Shown in pieces: positions 1-8,535 of a DNA stretch of 64,000 nt. The stretch is from positions 1-64,000 of the forward strand of contig JAQYWC010000079.1 in NCBI GenBank assembly GCA_030145245.1, in the 5' to 3' direction. Both the position numbers and the translations under genes were made by a program. This stretch comes from Desulfobacterium sp. (GTDB taxonomy: Bacteria; Desulfobacterota; Desulfobacteria; Desulfobacterales; Desulfobacteraceae). The notes under the pieces are model-generated. The model had not been told where the DNA came from. It did not search any database and was given only the letters and a program-made list of their open reading frames with translations. Each line of letters starts with the position of its first letter. Position 1 is the stretch's first letter.

Positions 1-684
1 ATTTCGAATGGCAGCTGCCATGATGTCACCTATGCACGAAAATTTCCGTTAGCATCAGGATCAATTGTTGCCATGGATCGTGGTTATAATGATTATAAGC
101 TGTTTTCATTCTGGACCCAGAAAGGTATTTATTTCGTTACTCGCCTCAAAGGAAATGCTGAATACGAGGTTATTGACAGACGGGACGTGCCGAAAAACAG
201 AAATATACTTGCTGATGAAAACATCCGGTTTACCGGATATTCTGCCAAACAGAACTGTGATGTGGTTCTACGGAAAGTCACTGTCTGGGATCCCGACAAG
301 AACCGAGAGATCGTTTTGCTAACCAACCATTTGAAGTTTGGGGCTACGACTATCTCCGCGATTTATAAGGACCGGTGGCAGATCGAGCTGTTTTTCAAAG
401 CTATCAAACAAAATCTGCGCATCAAGACGTTTGTAGGAACCAGCGAAAATGCTCTGCATATCCAGATTTGGACAGCATTGATTGCCATGCTTCTTATAAA
501 GTTTCTCAAGTTGAAGTCGACGTTTCACTGGTCGTTGTCGAACCTGGTTGCTTTTTTGAGATGGAACCTCTTTCTATACAAGGATCTGTGGAAATGGATC
601 AATAAACCATATGAGGTACTGCCAGAGATCCCAAAATCTGTTCAACTACCCCTCCCTTTGGGAGGAATTGGACAGCATGGTTAG
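1..684 (+). CDS. IS4-family transposase, C-terminal part (5' truncated by window edge)
   Basis: The frame is open from base 1 and ends with TAG at 682-684. It carries the second catalytic Asp in MDRGYND (near base 73) and the Y-x2-R-x3-E-x6-K signature of IS4 transposases as IYKDRWQIELFFKAIKQ (around bases 360-412), so DDE chemistry is preserved in the visible part. The first Asp would lie upstream of the window. An internal ATG at 73 is not a real start, because the frame continues upstream with residues typical of the family. The protein catalyses cut-and-paste transposition of its own element. Nothing in the visible part suggests inactivation. Confidence 0.85.
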   Translation: MSNGSCHDVTYARKFPLASGSIVAMDRGYNDYKLFSFWTQKGIYFVTRLKGNAEYEVIDRRDVPKNRNILADENIRFTGYSAKQNCDVVLRKVTVWDPDKNREIVLLTNHLKFGATTISAIYKDRWQIELFFKAIKQNLRIKTFVGTSENALHIQIWTALIAMLLIKFLKLKSTFHWSLSNLVAFLRWNLFLYKDLWKWINKPYEVLPEIPKSVQLPLPLGGIGQHG

Positions 685-768
685 TAAATGGCAACCTGTT
701 TTTTGTATTTTTGAATCCACAATGGATTTTTGGGTGTCTTGGAGGCCTAAAACGAGATTTTTAATTTA

Positions 769-783
769 TTTTGGACAGTAGTG
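769..783. repeat. Putative right terminal inverted repeat of the IS4-family element
   Basis: TTTTGGACAGTAGTG follows an AT-rich stretch after the transposase stop and matches the end type common in IS4-family elements. The partner repeat is not in the window, so the exact boundary is inferred. Confidence 0.55.
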
Positions 784-842
784 ACTTGCAATATAAAAAA
801 AACTGGATGATCGGGTATTACTGAATCGGAGGAGAATTTCAT

Positions 843-2237
843 ATGAAAGAAAAGGACCCATCAAAAAAAATCAGGGTCGCCGTCATTGGCGGGGGGGCTT
901 CCGGCTGGAGTGCGGCTGAGACACTGCGGGATATGGATGATGCATTCGATATAACGGTGTATGAACGGAATGATTACTTTGGCGGAAAATGCTGTACCGT
1001 ACTTGAAGACGGTTCCATTGCAAACGGACGCCCGGGCGGTTACGAAATGGGCGCCGGAGTGCTTACGCCGGGCAGCAGGATTTATAAAGAGACAATGGAA
1101 CTGATTGATAAAGGCAATCTGAAAATCGATCTGGCCCTTCCCCGGAAGCTGAAAGCCATTAATTACTTCAGGGATGGCGACGATGCATGGCATGAAACAC
1201 ATCCTGTTTCCTTTTATAATATGATCCATCATCCGGGCAGGTTTTTCAGGGGATTGTTCAGCTATTTTAAATTTGGCATGGATATGCTGCGTTTCCAAAG
1301 GTACCGGGTGGATATGGCCGACAGCCCCAAACAACTGGCCCAGACCATGTCTGAACGGTATCCTGTGGAATTGAACGCCATCCTTTCCGTATTCATGCAG
1401 GGATATGGATATGCCCATGAATCAGATTCCCGGCTGACTCCGCCCATGCTCTATTATCATCAGTACATGCAGCCTGACATGCTGGGCCGGGAAAAGATCA
1501 ATATCGATAAGGGGATGCGGAAACGGCTTTACAAACTTGAAACCGGTACCCAGGGAATATGGGATAAAATTTCCCGAACTTACCCTGACGATAAAGCCCG
1601 TTTAAATGAACGAGTGACGAAGGTGCGGAGGAATCCGGACAGTGTCAGTATTACAACCGCCAAAGGAACGGAAGAATACGACTATGCGGTTATGGCGACA
1701 TCATTAAAACAGACCCTTGAATTCATGGATTTTTATCCGGAAGAAAAAGAACTGGTCTCAAAAATGAAGTATAACCATTATGTTACCGTGCTGTGTAAGG
1801 CTGAAAATATTGATGCCTGCTGTTCCGTTAATGTCCCGGTTAATATTGATCAGAAAAGATATGGCGATTTGCTGATCGCCTATAAACGGTATCAGGATTC
1901 AAATATAATCGTTGCATATTTATATGTGAAAACAGGAACCAATCCCACGGATGACGAAATCCTGGATAAAGTGGAAACCGGCCTTAGGGATGGATTCAAC
2001 GCCAGAATGATCGAGCGCTCCTTTGCGAAAATCTTCCACTGGGATGACTACTTCGGACATCTTGATACCGAAGATATCGTGGATAACTGGTATGATACAT
2101 TCAACAAAACCATACAGGGCAAAAAGAATACTCTCTTTGTCAGTTCGGGCCTGCACATGGAGATTATCGGAAGCTCGGTTCAGTATTCAAAAAAAGCAGT
2201 GGAGAAATATGCGGGTGAATGGCTGGCCGCAAGCTGA
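843..2237 (+). CDS. NAD(P)/FAD-dependent oxidoreductase (flavin amine oxidase-like)
   Basis: 464 residues. A Rossmann dinucleotide fold stands near the N-terminus (VAVIGGGASGWSAAE, residues 12-26), followed by an acidic residue ending the second strand (VYERND) and a GGKC motif typical of amine oxidase/protoporphyrinogen oxidase-like flavoproteins. The C-terminus has the usual FAD-closing region (LFVSSGLHMEIIGSS). The start is fixed by GGAGGAG about 8 bases upstream of ATG 843. The substrate cannot be read from sequence. It lies tail-to-tail with the beta-lactone-like operon and could be a tailoring oxidase for that product, but it is on the opposite strand behind its own promoter or an IS end, so this link is an inference. 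Confidence 0.75.
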   Translation: MKEKDPSKKIRVAVIGGGASGWSAAETLRDMDDAFDITVYERNDYFGGKCCTVLEDGSIANGRPGGYEMGAGVLTPGSRIYKETMELIDKGNLKIDLALPRKLKAINYFRDGDDAWHETHPVSFYNMIHHPGRFFRGLFSYFKFGMDMLRFQRYRVDMADSPKQLAQTMSERYPVELNAILSVFMQGYGYAHESDSRLTPPMLYYHQYMQPDMLGREKINIDKGMRKRLYKLETGTQGIWDKISRTYPDDKARLNERVTKVRRNPDSVSITTAKGTEEYDYAVMATSLKQTLEFMDFYPEEKELVSKMKYNHYVTVLCKAENIDACCSVNVPVNIDQKRYGDLLIAYKRYQDSNIIVAYLYVKTGTNPTDDEILDKVETGLRDGFNARMIERSFAKIFHWDDYFGHLDTEDIVDNWYDTFNKTIQGKKNTLFVSSGLHMEIIGSSVQYSKKAVEKYAGEWLAAS

Positions 2238-2261
2238 TACCGTGGGAAACTGTTTGTCAAT

Positions 2262-2307
2262 AGCCTGATTTTTCAGCTGACAAAAATATCAGCTGAAAAA
2301 TCAGGCT
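2262..2307. terminator. Perfect 19-bp hairpin between convergent genes
   Basis: AGCCTGATTTTTCAGCTGA (2262-2280) is exactly reverse-complementary to 2289-2307 with an 8-base loop. It lies 24 bp after the flavoprotein stop and before the end of the methyltransferase gene on the other strand, so it probably terminates transcription from both sides. The U-tract is weak, but the arms are themselves T/A-rich. Confidence 0.7.
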
Positions 2308-2347
2308 TTGAAAAAAGAAGTAAAACAGGCCGGCAGCAAATGGCCTT

Positions 2348-3160
2348 TTACTTTTTTAAAGGTTTCCGGAATTTCATGACATACATCATTCCAAGTCCAG
2401 TTTGCTGAAGTTCAACATCCTCTGCCTCTTCAGGTATGAGATCAAGGGGGGCGCCAAGCTCTTCAAAACTGGGAAGTCCCATCTTCTTGAACTGCTTTTT
2501 TGTGTAAAACATATTCTCTGTTTCATCACTGACTGTAATCAGGCTTCCGGGTTTGGCAACACGGAACATCTCTGCAAGCGCTTTTGATTTGTCGGTAAAC
2601 CCATTGATGCCTCCCTTGTGAAATACACAGTCAAATGAATCATCCGCATAGGGCATGTCATCTGCATTTCCCTGGCAAAGCTGGGCATCGATCTTCCAGC
2701 GATTAATGTTTTTCAGCCCCTGCTTTAAAAAGTTCTTTGAAATATCAAGGCCGAACAGGTCCAGCTGGCCGGTAAATGTCCCAATATAGGGATAATTCCC
2801 GCAGGAGCCCACGGAGACTTCAAGCACCTTGTCCCTGGGTTTTAATTCAAGGTGCCTGGCAAATTCACCCCGGAAGGCGATATCACCGCCAAACAGTATC
2901 CGGGACGCAAACCGGACAATGGGATCATATACCGGGCTTATCCTGTCATAGAACTTTTGGAATTTAAGGTCAGACCCTTTTACATTACCCTGGTTGATCA
3001 GGGCAGGTATCCCTTTACGGATGGTTGCCTTTCTCTTGCACGTCCTGCACTTGAGGGTCCCTTCCAGGATCTCCTGGTCCTCCGCACTATCTGTTTTAAC
3101 AATTTCAAATTTCCCTTTGCATTCAGGGCAAGTGTAAATATCCAATGCTGAAAGTTTCAT
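2348..3160 (-). CDS. Class I SAM-dependent methyltransferase with N-terminal zinc ribbon (Trm112-like)
   Basis: 270 residues from ATG 3160, chosen over an upstream ATG at 3205 because it begins with the natural N-terminus MKLSALDIYTC and has AAGGG just before it. Residues about 8-45 form a Trm112/zinc-ribbon-like segment with CPEC and CRTC pairs. A class I methyltransferase fold follows (motif I around VLEVSVGSCGNYP, then LFGLDIS and NADDMPYADDSFD). Last gene of the minus-strand ole-like operon, 4 bp after the ligase stop, so it is probably co-transcribed and may methylate the operon's lipid product. The canonical GxGxG of motif I is altered (VSVGSCG). The substrate is unknown. Confidence 0.75.
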   Translation of the reverse strand: MKLSALDIYTCPECKGKFEIVKTDSAEDQEILEGTLKCRTCKRKATIRKGIPALINQGNVKGSDLKFQKFYDRISPVYDPIVRFASRILFGGDIAFRGEFARHLELKPRDKVLEVSVGSCGNYPYIGTFTGQLDLFGLDISKNFLKQGLKNINRWKIDAQLCQGNADDMPYADDSFDCVFHKGGINGFTDKSKALAEMFRVAKPGSLITVSDETENMFYTKKQFKKMGLPSFEELGAPLDLIPEEAEDVELQQTGLGMMYVMKFRKPLKK

Positions 3161-3164
3161 TGTT

Positions 3165-4868
3165 TTATCCCTTTTTATTAATCTGTTTGCTTGCCCAGGT
3201 TGCAAGTTCCTCGCGGCTGATTTTTATGTTGTGGCGTATATCCACTGGAAATGAATCATAAAAAAGAAATGTCTCAATACCCATGGTGACCTCATTCTTC
3301 TGTGCTGTTCCCTGTAATTCCCTGATGATTTTATCCCTGTTGTCCTTTTTGCATTGCCCATGCAGCTCAACGCAGACAATGGGAGAGATCCCGGAATCAA
3401 TTTCAACACCGACCAGGGCACTTCTGAAAACAGCCGGATGTGTATTAAATACGGACTCACATGGGATTGTGTAATACTCTTTTTGAGATGTGGTAACCCT
3501 GTGCTTCTTTCTGCCGCAATACCATATCCTTCCTTTGTTATCCGACCATCCGAGATCGCCAATTCTATGCCAGGTATCATTACCATCATGGATTTTAGAA
3601 AGCTTGTCTTCATCCGGGCGTTCAAAATAACGTGTGCTTACGATATCGCCCTTGACAACGATTTCGCCAATGGTTCCCGGGGGGGCAATTGGAACCCCGT
3701 GGGATGTTTTCCATGGATCATCGGTTATGGGGATAATCCTCACATCAAGCCCGTTAAAAGGCGATCCAATGCATGAACCCTTGCCCCGGTCTGTTTTAAA
3801 ACGTGTTTTTGTTAAAACATCATGGCTGTCTATTGCAGAAACCGGGGCCGCCTCCGTTGCACCATAGGTAACGAAAAACCGGGCATCGGGGGGCAGTAAA
3901 CTTTCGATTCCCTCCATTACCTCAGCTGCCACAGGTGCACCGCCTGAAAGTACTCTTCTGACGGTTGGGAGTGTTATATGGTTTTTCCGGCAGTAAACTG
4001 AAAGATTCTTCAAAAGTGCCGGGGATGCAAACAGGGTTGTGACATTATTATCCTGAATCGCCTGAACGATCTTTTCAGGATCGGCTTTTGCCGGGGATGC
4101 CGGGGGCATATCCGGAAGAACCGCCGTGATTCCCAGGGATACATCAAAAAGAGTATAAAGGGGGAATGTGGCAAGATCAATTTCATCCCTGCCGGGATTA
4201 AAATTATTCTTCAGTTGTGAAATCATTCCATCAAACATTCCATGGGTATACTCAACACCTTTGGCCGGCCCCGTACTTCCGGTTGTAAATATAATGGCGG
4301 CAAGATCCTTTTTGGCTGCATGGGCAATATCATAGGTTCTGCCGAAATCCGATTTCATGCCGGTTGTGGTGCTGCCCCCCCAAAACCATCTCCGGCCAAC
4401 CGTAACCCATCTCTTTACGGATTTAAAATACCGGGGTGCAAGCAGCCTGACAATATGGGCCACGGGTATACCGATAAAGGCTTCAGGCCGGGTGCTTTTA
4501 ATACAGTGAAGCATTCTGCCGATTCCCATACCCGGATCAACAATGACCGGAACGGCACCAATTTTAAACAGGGCCATTGTAAGGGGGAAGAAATCTTTAC
4601 CGGGCTTTGCCATCAATACCGTTTTTGTTCCCCTGTGAATTCCTGCTTTCTCAAGCCCCAGGGCGTAACTGTCTGAAAGCCTGTCCACCTCACTGAGTGT
4701 AATGGAATCATATATTCCACTGCCGTCCTTGTTCCTTCCTGCGGCAAGCACGATCCCTTTTTTGTCAGGAAGCCTTTCAGCGCTTTGTCTCAGGTGTCTT
4801 GAAAAATTATAATTTTTCTTTGTCTTTTTCTTGCAGGTTTCACTATCTTGCAGTACGGATAAAGCCAT
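3165..4868 (-). CDS. AMP-forming acyl ligase, OleC/LstC-like (candidate beta-lactone synthetase)
   Basis: 567 residues, member of the acyl-adenylate-forming (ANL) superfamily. The ATP-binding P-loop IIFTTGSTGPAKGVEYTH and the later YGATEAAP, GDLGW and CGRKKHRV motifs are all visible. The TTGSTGPAKGVEY form resembles OleC, which converts a 2-alkyl-3-hydroxyacyl acid to a beta-lactone in long-chain olefin synthesis. ATG 4868 is chosen because GGAGG lies five bases upstream; frames upstream of it overlap the preceding gene more deeply. It overlaps the OleD-like gene by 26 bp, which implies translational coupling. An ordinary fatty-acyl-CoA ligase is the alternative, but the KAS III pair and OleD-like neighbour favour beta-lactone formation. 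Confidence 0.75.
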   Translation of the reverse strand: MALSVLQDSETCKKKTKKNYNFSRHLRQSAERLPDKKGIVLAAGRNKDGSGIYDSITLSEVDRLSDSYALGLEKAGIHRGTKTVLMAKPGKDFFPLTMALFKIGAVPVIVDPGMGIGRMLHCIKSTRPEAFIGIPVAHIVRLLAPRYFKSVKRWVTVGRRWFWGGSTTTGMKSDFGRTYDIAHAAKKDLAAIIFTTGSTGPAKGVEYTHGMFDGMISQLKNNFNPGRDEIDLATFPLYTLFDVSLGITAVLPDMPPASPAKADPEKIVQAIQDNNVTTLFASPALLKNLSVYCRKNHITLPTVRRVLSGGAPVAAEVMEGIESLLPPDARFFVTYGATEAAPVSAIDSHDVLTKTRFKTDRGKGSCIGSPFNGLDVRIIPITDDPWKTSHGVPIAPPGTIGEIVVKGDIVSTRYFERPDEDKLSKIHDGNDTWHRIGDLGWSDNKGRIWYCGRKKHRVTTSQKEYYTIPCESVFNTHPAVFRSALVGVEIDSGISPIVCVELHGQCKKDNRDKIIRELQGTAQKNEVTMGIETFLFYDSFPVDIRHNIKISREELATWASKQINKKG

Positions 4869-5877
4869 CAACGCCTCCATTCCCGTTAATCCATTCTTTA
4901 AGAAGCCCCAATCCCTTATCCACACTGACGCCCGGAGAGTAGCCCAGATCCCTTGCAGCTGCATCAATGGAATAGGTGGTGGAATGGGTCATCATTTCAA
5001 GGGCGTAACGTGTGATCGGGGGAGGGTAGTTCTCTGCAAGATAAGGGATTCTCCATATCATTTCAAAGAGTAAAGCCATGAATTTTGCAAAACCGGGGTT
5101 CATTTTTTTATTAAGCCTGGGCATTTCAAACAGATCTGCAACCCTGTCCAGGAATTTCCAGCTGTCAACGGTCTGCCCGTCGGTAATAAAATACGCTTTG
5201 CCGCCTGCTTTATCGGAACGACCTGCAAGGATACAGGCATCGGCGGCATTGGTCACATAGCACATATCAAGCAGAACGGTTTTTCCGCCGGTGAAATCTT
5301 TTAACCGCTCTTCCTTAAGCATGCGGATCATCCTGGGGAAAAAGCCGGTCGCATCACGGGGACCCCATATGGCATGGGGCCGCAGTGAAACCGAGGTCAA
5401 TCCGTTTTTTTCGTTAGCATCCAGGATCAGCCTTTCCGCCCTGGCCTTGGATTCAGCATAGAAATTCCCGGGTTTTTCAGGATAGGGATAGGATTCATCT
5501 ATCATTTCCTGATCCGTGAAATCAAATACCACTCCCGGACTGCTGACATAAACCAGCCGTTTTACTTTTGCCGCCAGACAGGCTTCAAGAATATTTTTTG
5601 AACCCGTATAATTGGCCTCTGTAAACTGCCTGCGGGAACCCCAGTCCGTTGCCCGGGCAGCACTGTGATAAACAACATCCACGCCATCAACCGCTTTTTT
5701 CAAAGCATCACGGTCCAGCAGATCGCCTGTAACATATTCAAGTTCGGGATATTTTTTCAGATAGTCACAGTTGGATCTCTTTCTTACAAGTACCCGTACA
5801 CTGTCTTTTTGCCTGAAACTGTGATCAACGATATAGCTTCCCAGAAAGCCTGTAGCGCCGGTTACCAATACTTTCAT
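4843..5877 (-). CDS. NAD(P)-dependent 3-beta-HSD-family reductase, OleD/LstD-like
   Basis: 344 residues, extended short-chain dehydrogenase. The nucleotide-binding motif is G7-A-T-G10-F-L-G13 and the catalytic pair is Y140-x3-K144 (YAESK), so the enzyme should be active. In ole and lipstatin pathways the homologous protein reduces the 2-alkyl-3-ketoacid made by OleA to the beta-hydroxy acid used by OleC. Its ATG overlaps the stop of the upstream small membrane protein by 4 bp (ATGA), and its 3' end overlaps the OleC-like start. UDP-sugar epimerase or sterol dehydrogenase functions are less likely given the neighbours. Confidence 0.75.
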   Translation of the reverse strand: MKVLVTGATGFLGSYIVDHSFRQKDSVRVLVRKRSNCDYLKKYPELEYVTGDLLDRDALKKAVDGVDVVYHSAARATDWGSRRQFTEANYTGSKNILEACLAAKVKRLVYVSSPGVVFDFTDQEMIDESYPYPEKPGNFYAESKARAERLILDANEKNGLTSVSLRPHAIWGPRDATGFFPRMIRMLKEERLKDFTGGKTVLLDMCYVTNAADACILAGRSDKAGGKAYFITDGQTVDSWKFLDRVADLFEMPRLNKKMNPGFAKFMALLFEMIWRIPYLAENYPPPITRYALEMMTHSTTYSIDAAARDLGYSPGVSVDKGLGLLKEWINGNGGVDGFIRTAR

Positions 5878-6152
5878 TTGTCAATAACTCCTATATCAAG
5901 GGGTTTCCACCAGGAGGCACCAAAGATTGTTGTTTTAATGACAATCCTTGCCATGGAAAGATTTTTCCCCTCTGCGACTTTCAGCGATTTTGGAAGCTGG
6001 GGCAGATGCATTATGACTGTTAAAACGATTCCCCACAGTATCGCTTTTAACGGAGAGTCCGGCAGGAGATAATAATAGATCAGATATGTTCCGATGATAA
6101 TACTGGCAAGGGCTCCTGACATAAGTATATGGGCTGTTGTCCTGTTCATCAT
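5874..6152 (-). CDS. Small membrane protein in the ole-like operon
   Basis: 92 residues starting MMNRTTAHILM. Two hydrophobic helices are visible (roughly residues 8-29 and 36-52), then a polar tail. I do not recognise the family. It lies 12 bp after the degenerate KAS III gene and overlaps the OleD-like gene by 4 bp, so it is firmly in the operon. It might anchor the soluble enzymes to the membrane or help move a lipophilic product, but the sequence itself shows only that it is a membrane protein. ATG 6149 is an equally possible start. Confidence 0.65.
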   Translation of the reverse strand: MMNRTTAHILMSGALASIIIGTYLIYYYLLPDSPLKAILWGIVLTVIMHLPQLPKSLKVAEGKNLSMARIVIKTTIFGASWWKPLDIGVIDK

Positions 6153-6164
6153 TTTATCTTATCC

Positions 6165-7055
6165 TTAATTGTTGTATAAAACGGTTCCTGCCGTCAGTCC
6201 CGCACTGGATGCGCTGAAAATAATCCTGTCATTTTCCTTAATCAGTCCATTGCTGTTTGCTTCATGGTAGGCAATGTTCAAAGAGGATGAATGGGCGTCA
6301 CCATACTTCTCATAAATGTCATCGGCAGGATGATCCGTAATCCCTACGGATTCCGTGACCGCTTTGTTGAAATTTTGCGTAGGCTGTGTTGTTAAAAGCT
6401 TTATGGCTTTCATGTCTGCCCCTTCCAGGCCTGCGGATTCCATATATCTCACGATTGATTCAACCGTAAAAGCGATAAGCCTGTTGGAATAATCATCATC
6501 CACATGAACGGACAGGCTTTCCCTTCCCCGGGGGCCGTGGGCCTGGGTATCCATATATGATTCTACACCGGAGAACTCCGCCTTGCCTGTTCTGAATTGG
6601 AAATCCCTGAATCCTTTATCGTTATTGTCATCCCACTCAAGCAGCATTGCAGCGCCCAGGTGGCTGTAGGGGAATTCATCAACCTTATGGTTTGACGGAT
6701 GGGTATCACTGGATATGATGAGTGCCTTGCGCATGTCGCTGTTCCGGAAAATCGTATCAACGGCCTGGGACGCATAAAGCAATCCGCACGCCCCGTTCAT
6801 CAGGTCAAAAGACAATGTATGCTTTTTTGCGGTATACCCGGAACTGATACCCAGCTTCTTTTGAATTAATATTGCAACGGACGGTTCAAACAGGTTGAAA
6901 TCCCGGAAAATGCCCGTATTGATGATTATATCGATCTCATTCCTGTCAATACCTGCATTTGCGATACAGTCTTCTGCCGCATTATACGCATGGGTTATCG
7001 AACTGTTGATGCTGCCATCAATACTGACACCCGTGGCTTTGATTATTGTTCCCAT
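6165..7055 (-). CDS. KAS III/thiolase-fold protein with degenerate active site (LstB/PqsB-like partner)
   Basis: 296 residues, shorter than usual for KAS III (about 320-340). The fold is recognisable: a nucleophile-elbow-like FDLMNGACG with Cys90, and a C-terminal glycine-rich strand. The active-site His and Asn are not conserved: the usual PHQ-type motif reads PTQ (Thr226) and the usual GN(T/A)S motif reads YGDAHSSS (Asp253). A FEP motif (Glu57) may correspond to the catalytic glutamate that OleA-type enzymes donate across the dimer. It lies 14 bp downstream of an intact paralogue. Active/degenerate KAS III pairs form obligate heterodimers in PqsBC and, as I recall, in lipstatin LstAB, so a heterodimer is the likely arrangement here. 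Confidence 0.7.
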   Translation of the reverse strand: MGTIIKATGVSIDGSINSSITHAYNAAEDCIANAGIDRNEIDIIINTGIFRDFNLFEPSVAILIQKKLGISSGYTAKKHTLSFDLMNGACGLLYASQAVDTIFRNSDMRKALIISSDTHPSNHKVDEFPYSHLGAAMLLEWDDNNDKGFRDFQFRTGKAEFSGVESYMDTQAHGPRGRESLSVHVDDDYSNRLIAFTVESIVRYMESAGLEGADMKAIKLLTTQPTQNFNKAVTESVGITDHPADDIYEKYGDAHSSSLNIAYHEANSNGLIKENDRIIFSASSAGLTAGTVLYNN

Positions 7056-7069
7056 ATTCAGTACCCTTT

Positions 7070-8089
7070 TTAAATTCTGAACGAAGTGACTCCGATGACC
7101 ACACCCGATGCCGCAACCATCATGAGCACCCTGGAGCCTTTTTTAATCCGGTTTTGCTCAAGGCAATTATTAAGAACAACAAAATGGGATGTTGTTGATG
7201 TGTTACCGAACTCTTCAACACTGCTTAAAATCTCCGGCATTTTATCAACCTTGAAGTAGTCCTGAACTGCACGAACGTGCTTTTTTATAACGCTGACAGC
7301 TGTCTGGTGGGGGATGATGTAGTCGTAATCCCCAAGGGTCAGGCCATATTTCTCCAGTGTATAGTCAATAAATCTGGGTATATATTGCACAACGTCCATG
7401 CTTGACAGTTTACTGCTGTTTGAATACATCGCGACGCCGGGATTTTTATCACTGGGGAGCCCAAGACAGTCAAGGGCATAATCGGAAAGGGTCGTGAACT
7501 CAACAAAATCGATTCCTTCATCATCATTGGTCATTCCGTCAAGGATAACAGCAACTCCGGAATCTCCAACGGTAAGAGATGCAAACTGATCCGAGAAGGG
7601 ACCGTTTATCTCTTTCAATGCTGTTTCGGTTAAGGAGGAACAGCACTCCCCACTGAGAACCAGGCCGTTTTTAACCACCCCGGCCCGGATTAAATTCTGT
7701 AAAAGAAACACGCCATTTGTCATGCCTGCGCAGGCATTGGAAATATCATAATTAATTGCCGTGTGTGCACCAATTGCGTTTTTGATTGATAAACTGAGTG
7801 TTGGTTCATATATTGCTCTCTCGCCCTCCTTGAATCTGGATATGGAGGTGCATATGACCGCTTCAATCTCATCTGCTTCAAACCTGGATTTTGTCAGGCA
7901 GTTTCTGGCGGCATCAAGTGCGAGGGTGTATGAGTCTTCATCACTGGATTTAACCCTTCTGGTTTTTATCCCGGTGATTTTCTCAAGATCAAAACCGGGG
8001 GGCGTTTCCATTCTTTCCACAAGGACCTGGGTTGATACCTTTTCTTCCGGCAAGTAAAGCCCAATACTCTCAAAGCGAACATCGTTCAT
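7070..8089 (-). CDS. KAS III-family condensing enzyme, OleA/LstA-like, active subunit
   Basis: 339 residues from ATG 8089, selected because GGAGG lies seven bases upstream; an upstream ATG at 8116 has no such signal. Full thiolase-fold KAS III with Cys120 (SNACAG), His261 (PHQ) and Asn296 (FGNTS) in the expected order and spacing. A YEP motif (Glu95) stands where OleA has a catalytic glutamate. Expected reaction: non-decarboxylative or decarboxylative Claisen condensation of two acyl-thioesters, giving a 2-alkyl-3-ketoacyl product for the downstream OleD- and OleC-like enzymes. First gene of the operon. FabH of housekeeping fatty acid synthesis is the alternative, but FabH is not normally followed by a degenerate partner plus OleC/OleD homologues. 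Confidence 0.8.
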   Translation of the reverse strand: MNDVRFESIGLYLPEEKVSTQVLVERMETPPGFDLEKITGIKTRRVKSSDEDSYTLALDAARNCLTKSRFEADEIEAVICTSISRFKEGERAIYEPTLSLSIKNAIGAHTAINYDISNACAGMTNGVFLLQNLIRAGVVKNGLVLSGECCSSLTETALKEINGPFSDQFASLTVGDSGVAVILDGMTNDDEGIDFVEFTTLSDYALDCLGLPSDKNPGVAMYSNSSKLSSMDVVQYIPRFIDYTLEKYGLTLGDYDYIIPHQTAVSVIKKHVRAVQDYFKVDKMPEILSSVEEFGNTSTTSHFVVLNNCLEQNRIKKGSRVLMMVAASGVVIGVTSFRI

Positions 8090-8535
8090 GCGCAAGCCTC
8101 CATTATGAGAACACAAAATGAAACACCAAATTTTTCATAAACAATCTTACAAGTCGGGACAACAGGATGAAAAAATTATTGAGCACCCATAGGGGTAGGA
8201 TAAGAAGTTACTTTTTGTCAAGTAAAGAATGAAAAATGTTCGCCAGCTAGAAGACCTACCAGGAATGACAGCGGTAACTGTATTGCATCAGGCTCTGTTT
8301 CTACCTGTTGGCCACTGAATCCGATTTAATTACTATGTCGAATTAATGAAATGATCCGGCTGGAAGTTGATCTGTTTAACAACAATTTCTCATAGTAAAT
8401 CAGGGATATCTATACTTTTCTTGACAAGGACAACTTCGTATCCTAAAAAGATGAAGGGAAATCCAGTGACGAATTTCCGGTTCTTGATTGATGGGTTGGT
8501 TTTTACAGGCGTCATTTCATTTGAAGGAGATAGGT
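8090..8535. promoter_or_regulatory. Divergent intergenic region between the ole-like operon and the FMN protein
   Basis: 446 bp without a gene. It holds two copies of an imperfect motif of the form CTTGACAA-n4/5-AACTTC-n-TATCCTA, one on the minus strand (8196-8222) and one on the plus strand (8420-8445), each pointing towards its adjacent gene. A third, less similar copy lies beyond the FMN gene (10119-10144). The TTGACA looks like a -35 box, but the TATCCT is only 12-13 bp away, too close for a standard sigma-70 promoter, so a regulator-binding or alternative promoter motif is likelier. AAGGAG immediately precedes the plus-strand start. Confidence 0.45.

Larger units (their letters stand above)
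1..783 (+). mobile_element. IS4-family insertion sequence, right part (left end outside window)
   Basis: The window opens inside a transposase reading frame. About 100 bases after its stop comes a terminal sequence ending in TTTTGGACAGTAGTG at 769-783, which looks like the inverted-repeat end of many IS4-family elements (left ends of the type CACTACTGTCCAAAA). The left end and any target duplication lie outside the window. The element ends about 60 bp before the start codon of the flavoprotein gene at 843, so its insertion may have separated that gene from its original promoter or supplied a new one. Confidence 0.75.

Noticed and set aside
6165-8089. pqsBC orthologues of quinolone signalling
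   Set aside because: No anthranilate-CoA ligase, PqsD or PqsE-like genes; OleC- and OleD-like neighbours point to lactone chemistry. Only the active/degenerate pairing is comparable.
8420-8445. Sigma-70 promoter based on TTGACA
   Set aside because: The TATCCT block lies only 12 bp from TTGACA, too short for -35/-10 spacing; treated as a motif of unknown type.
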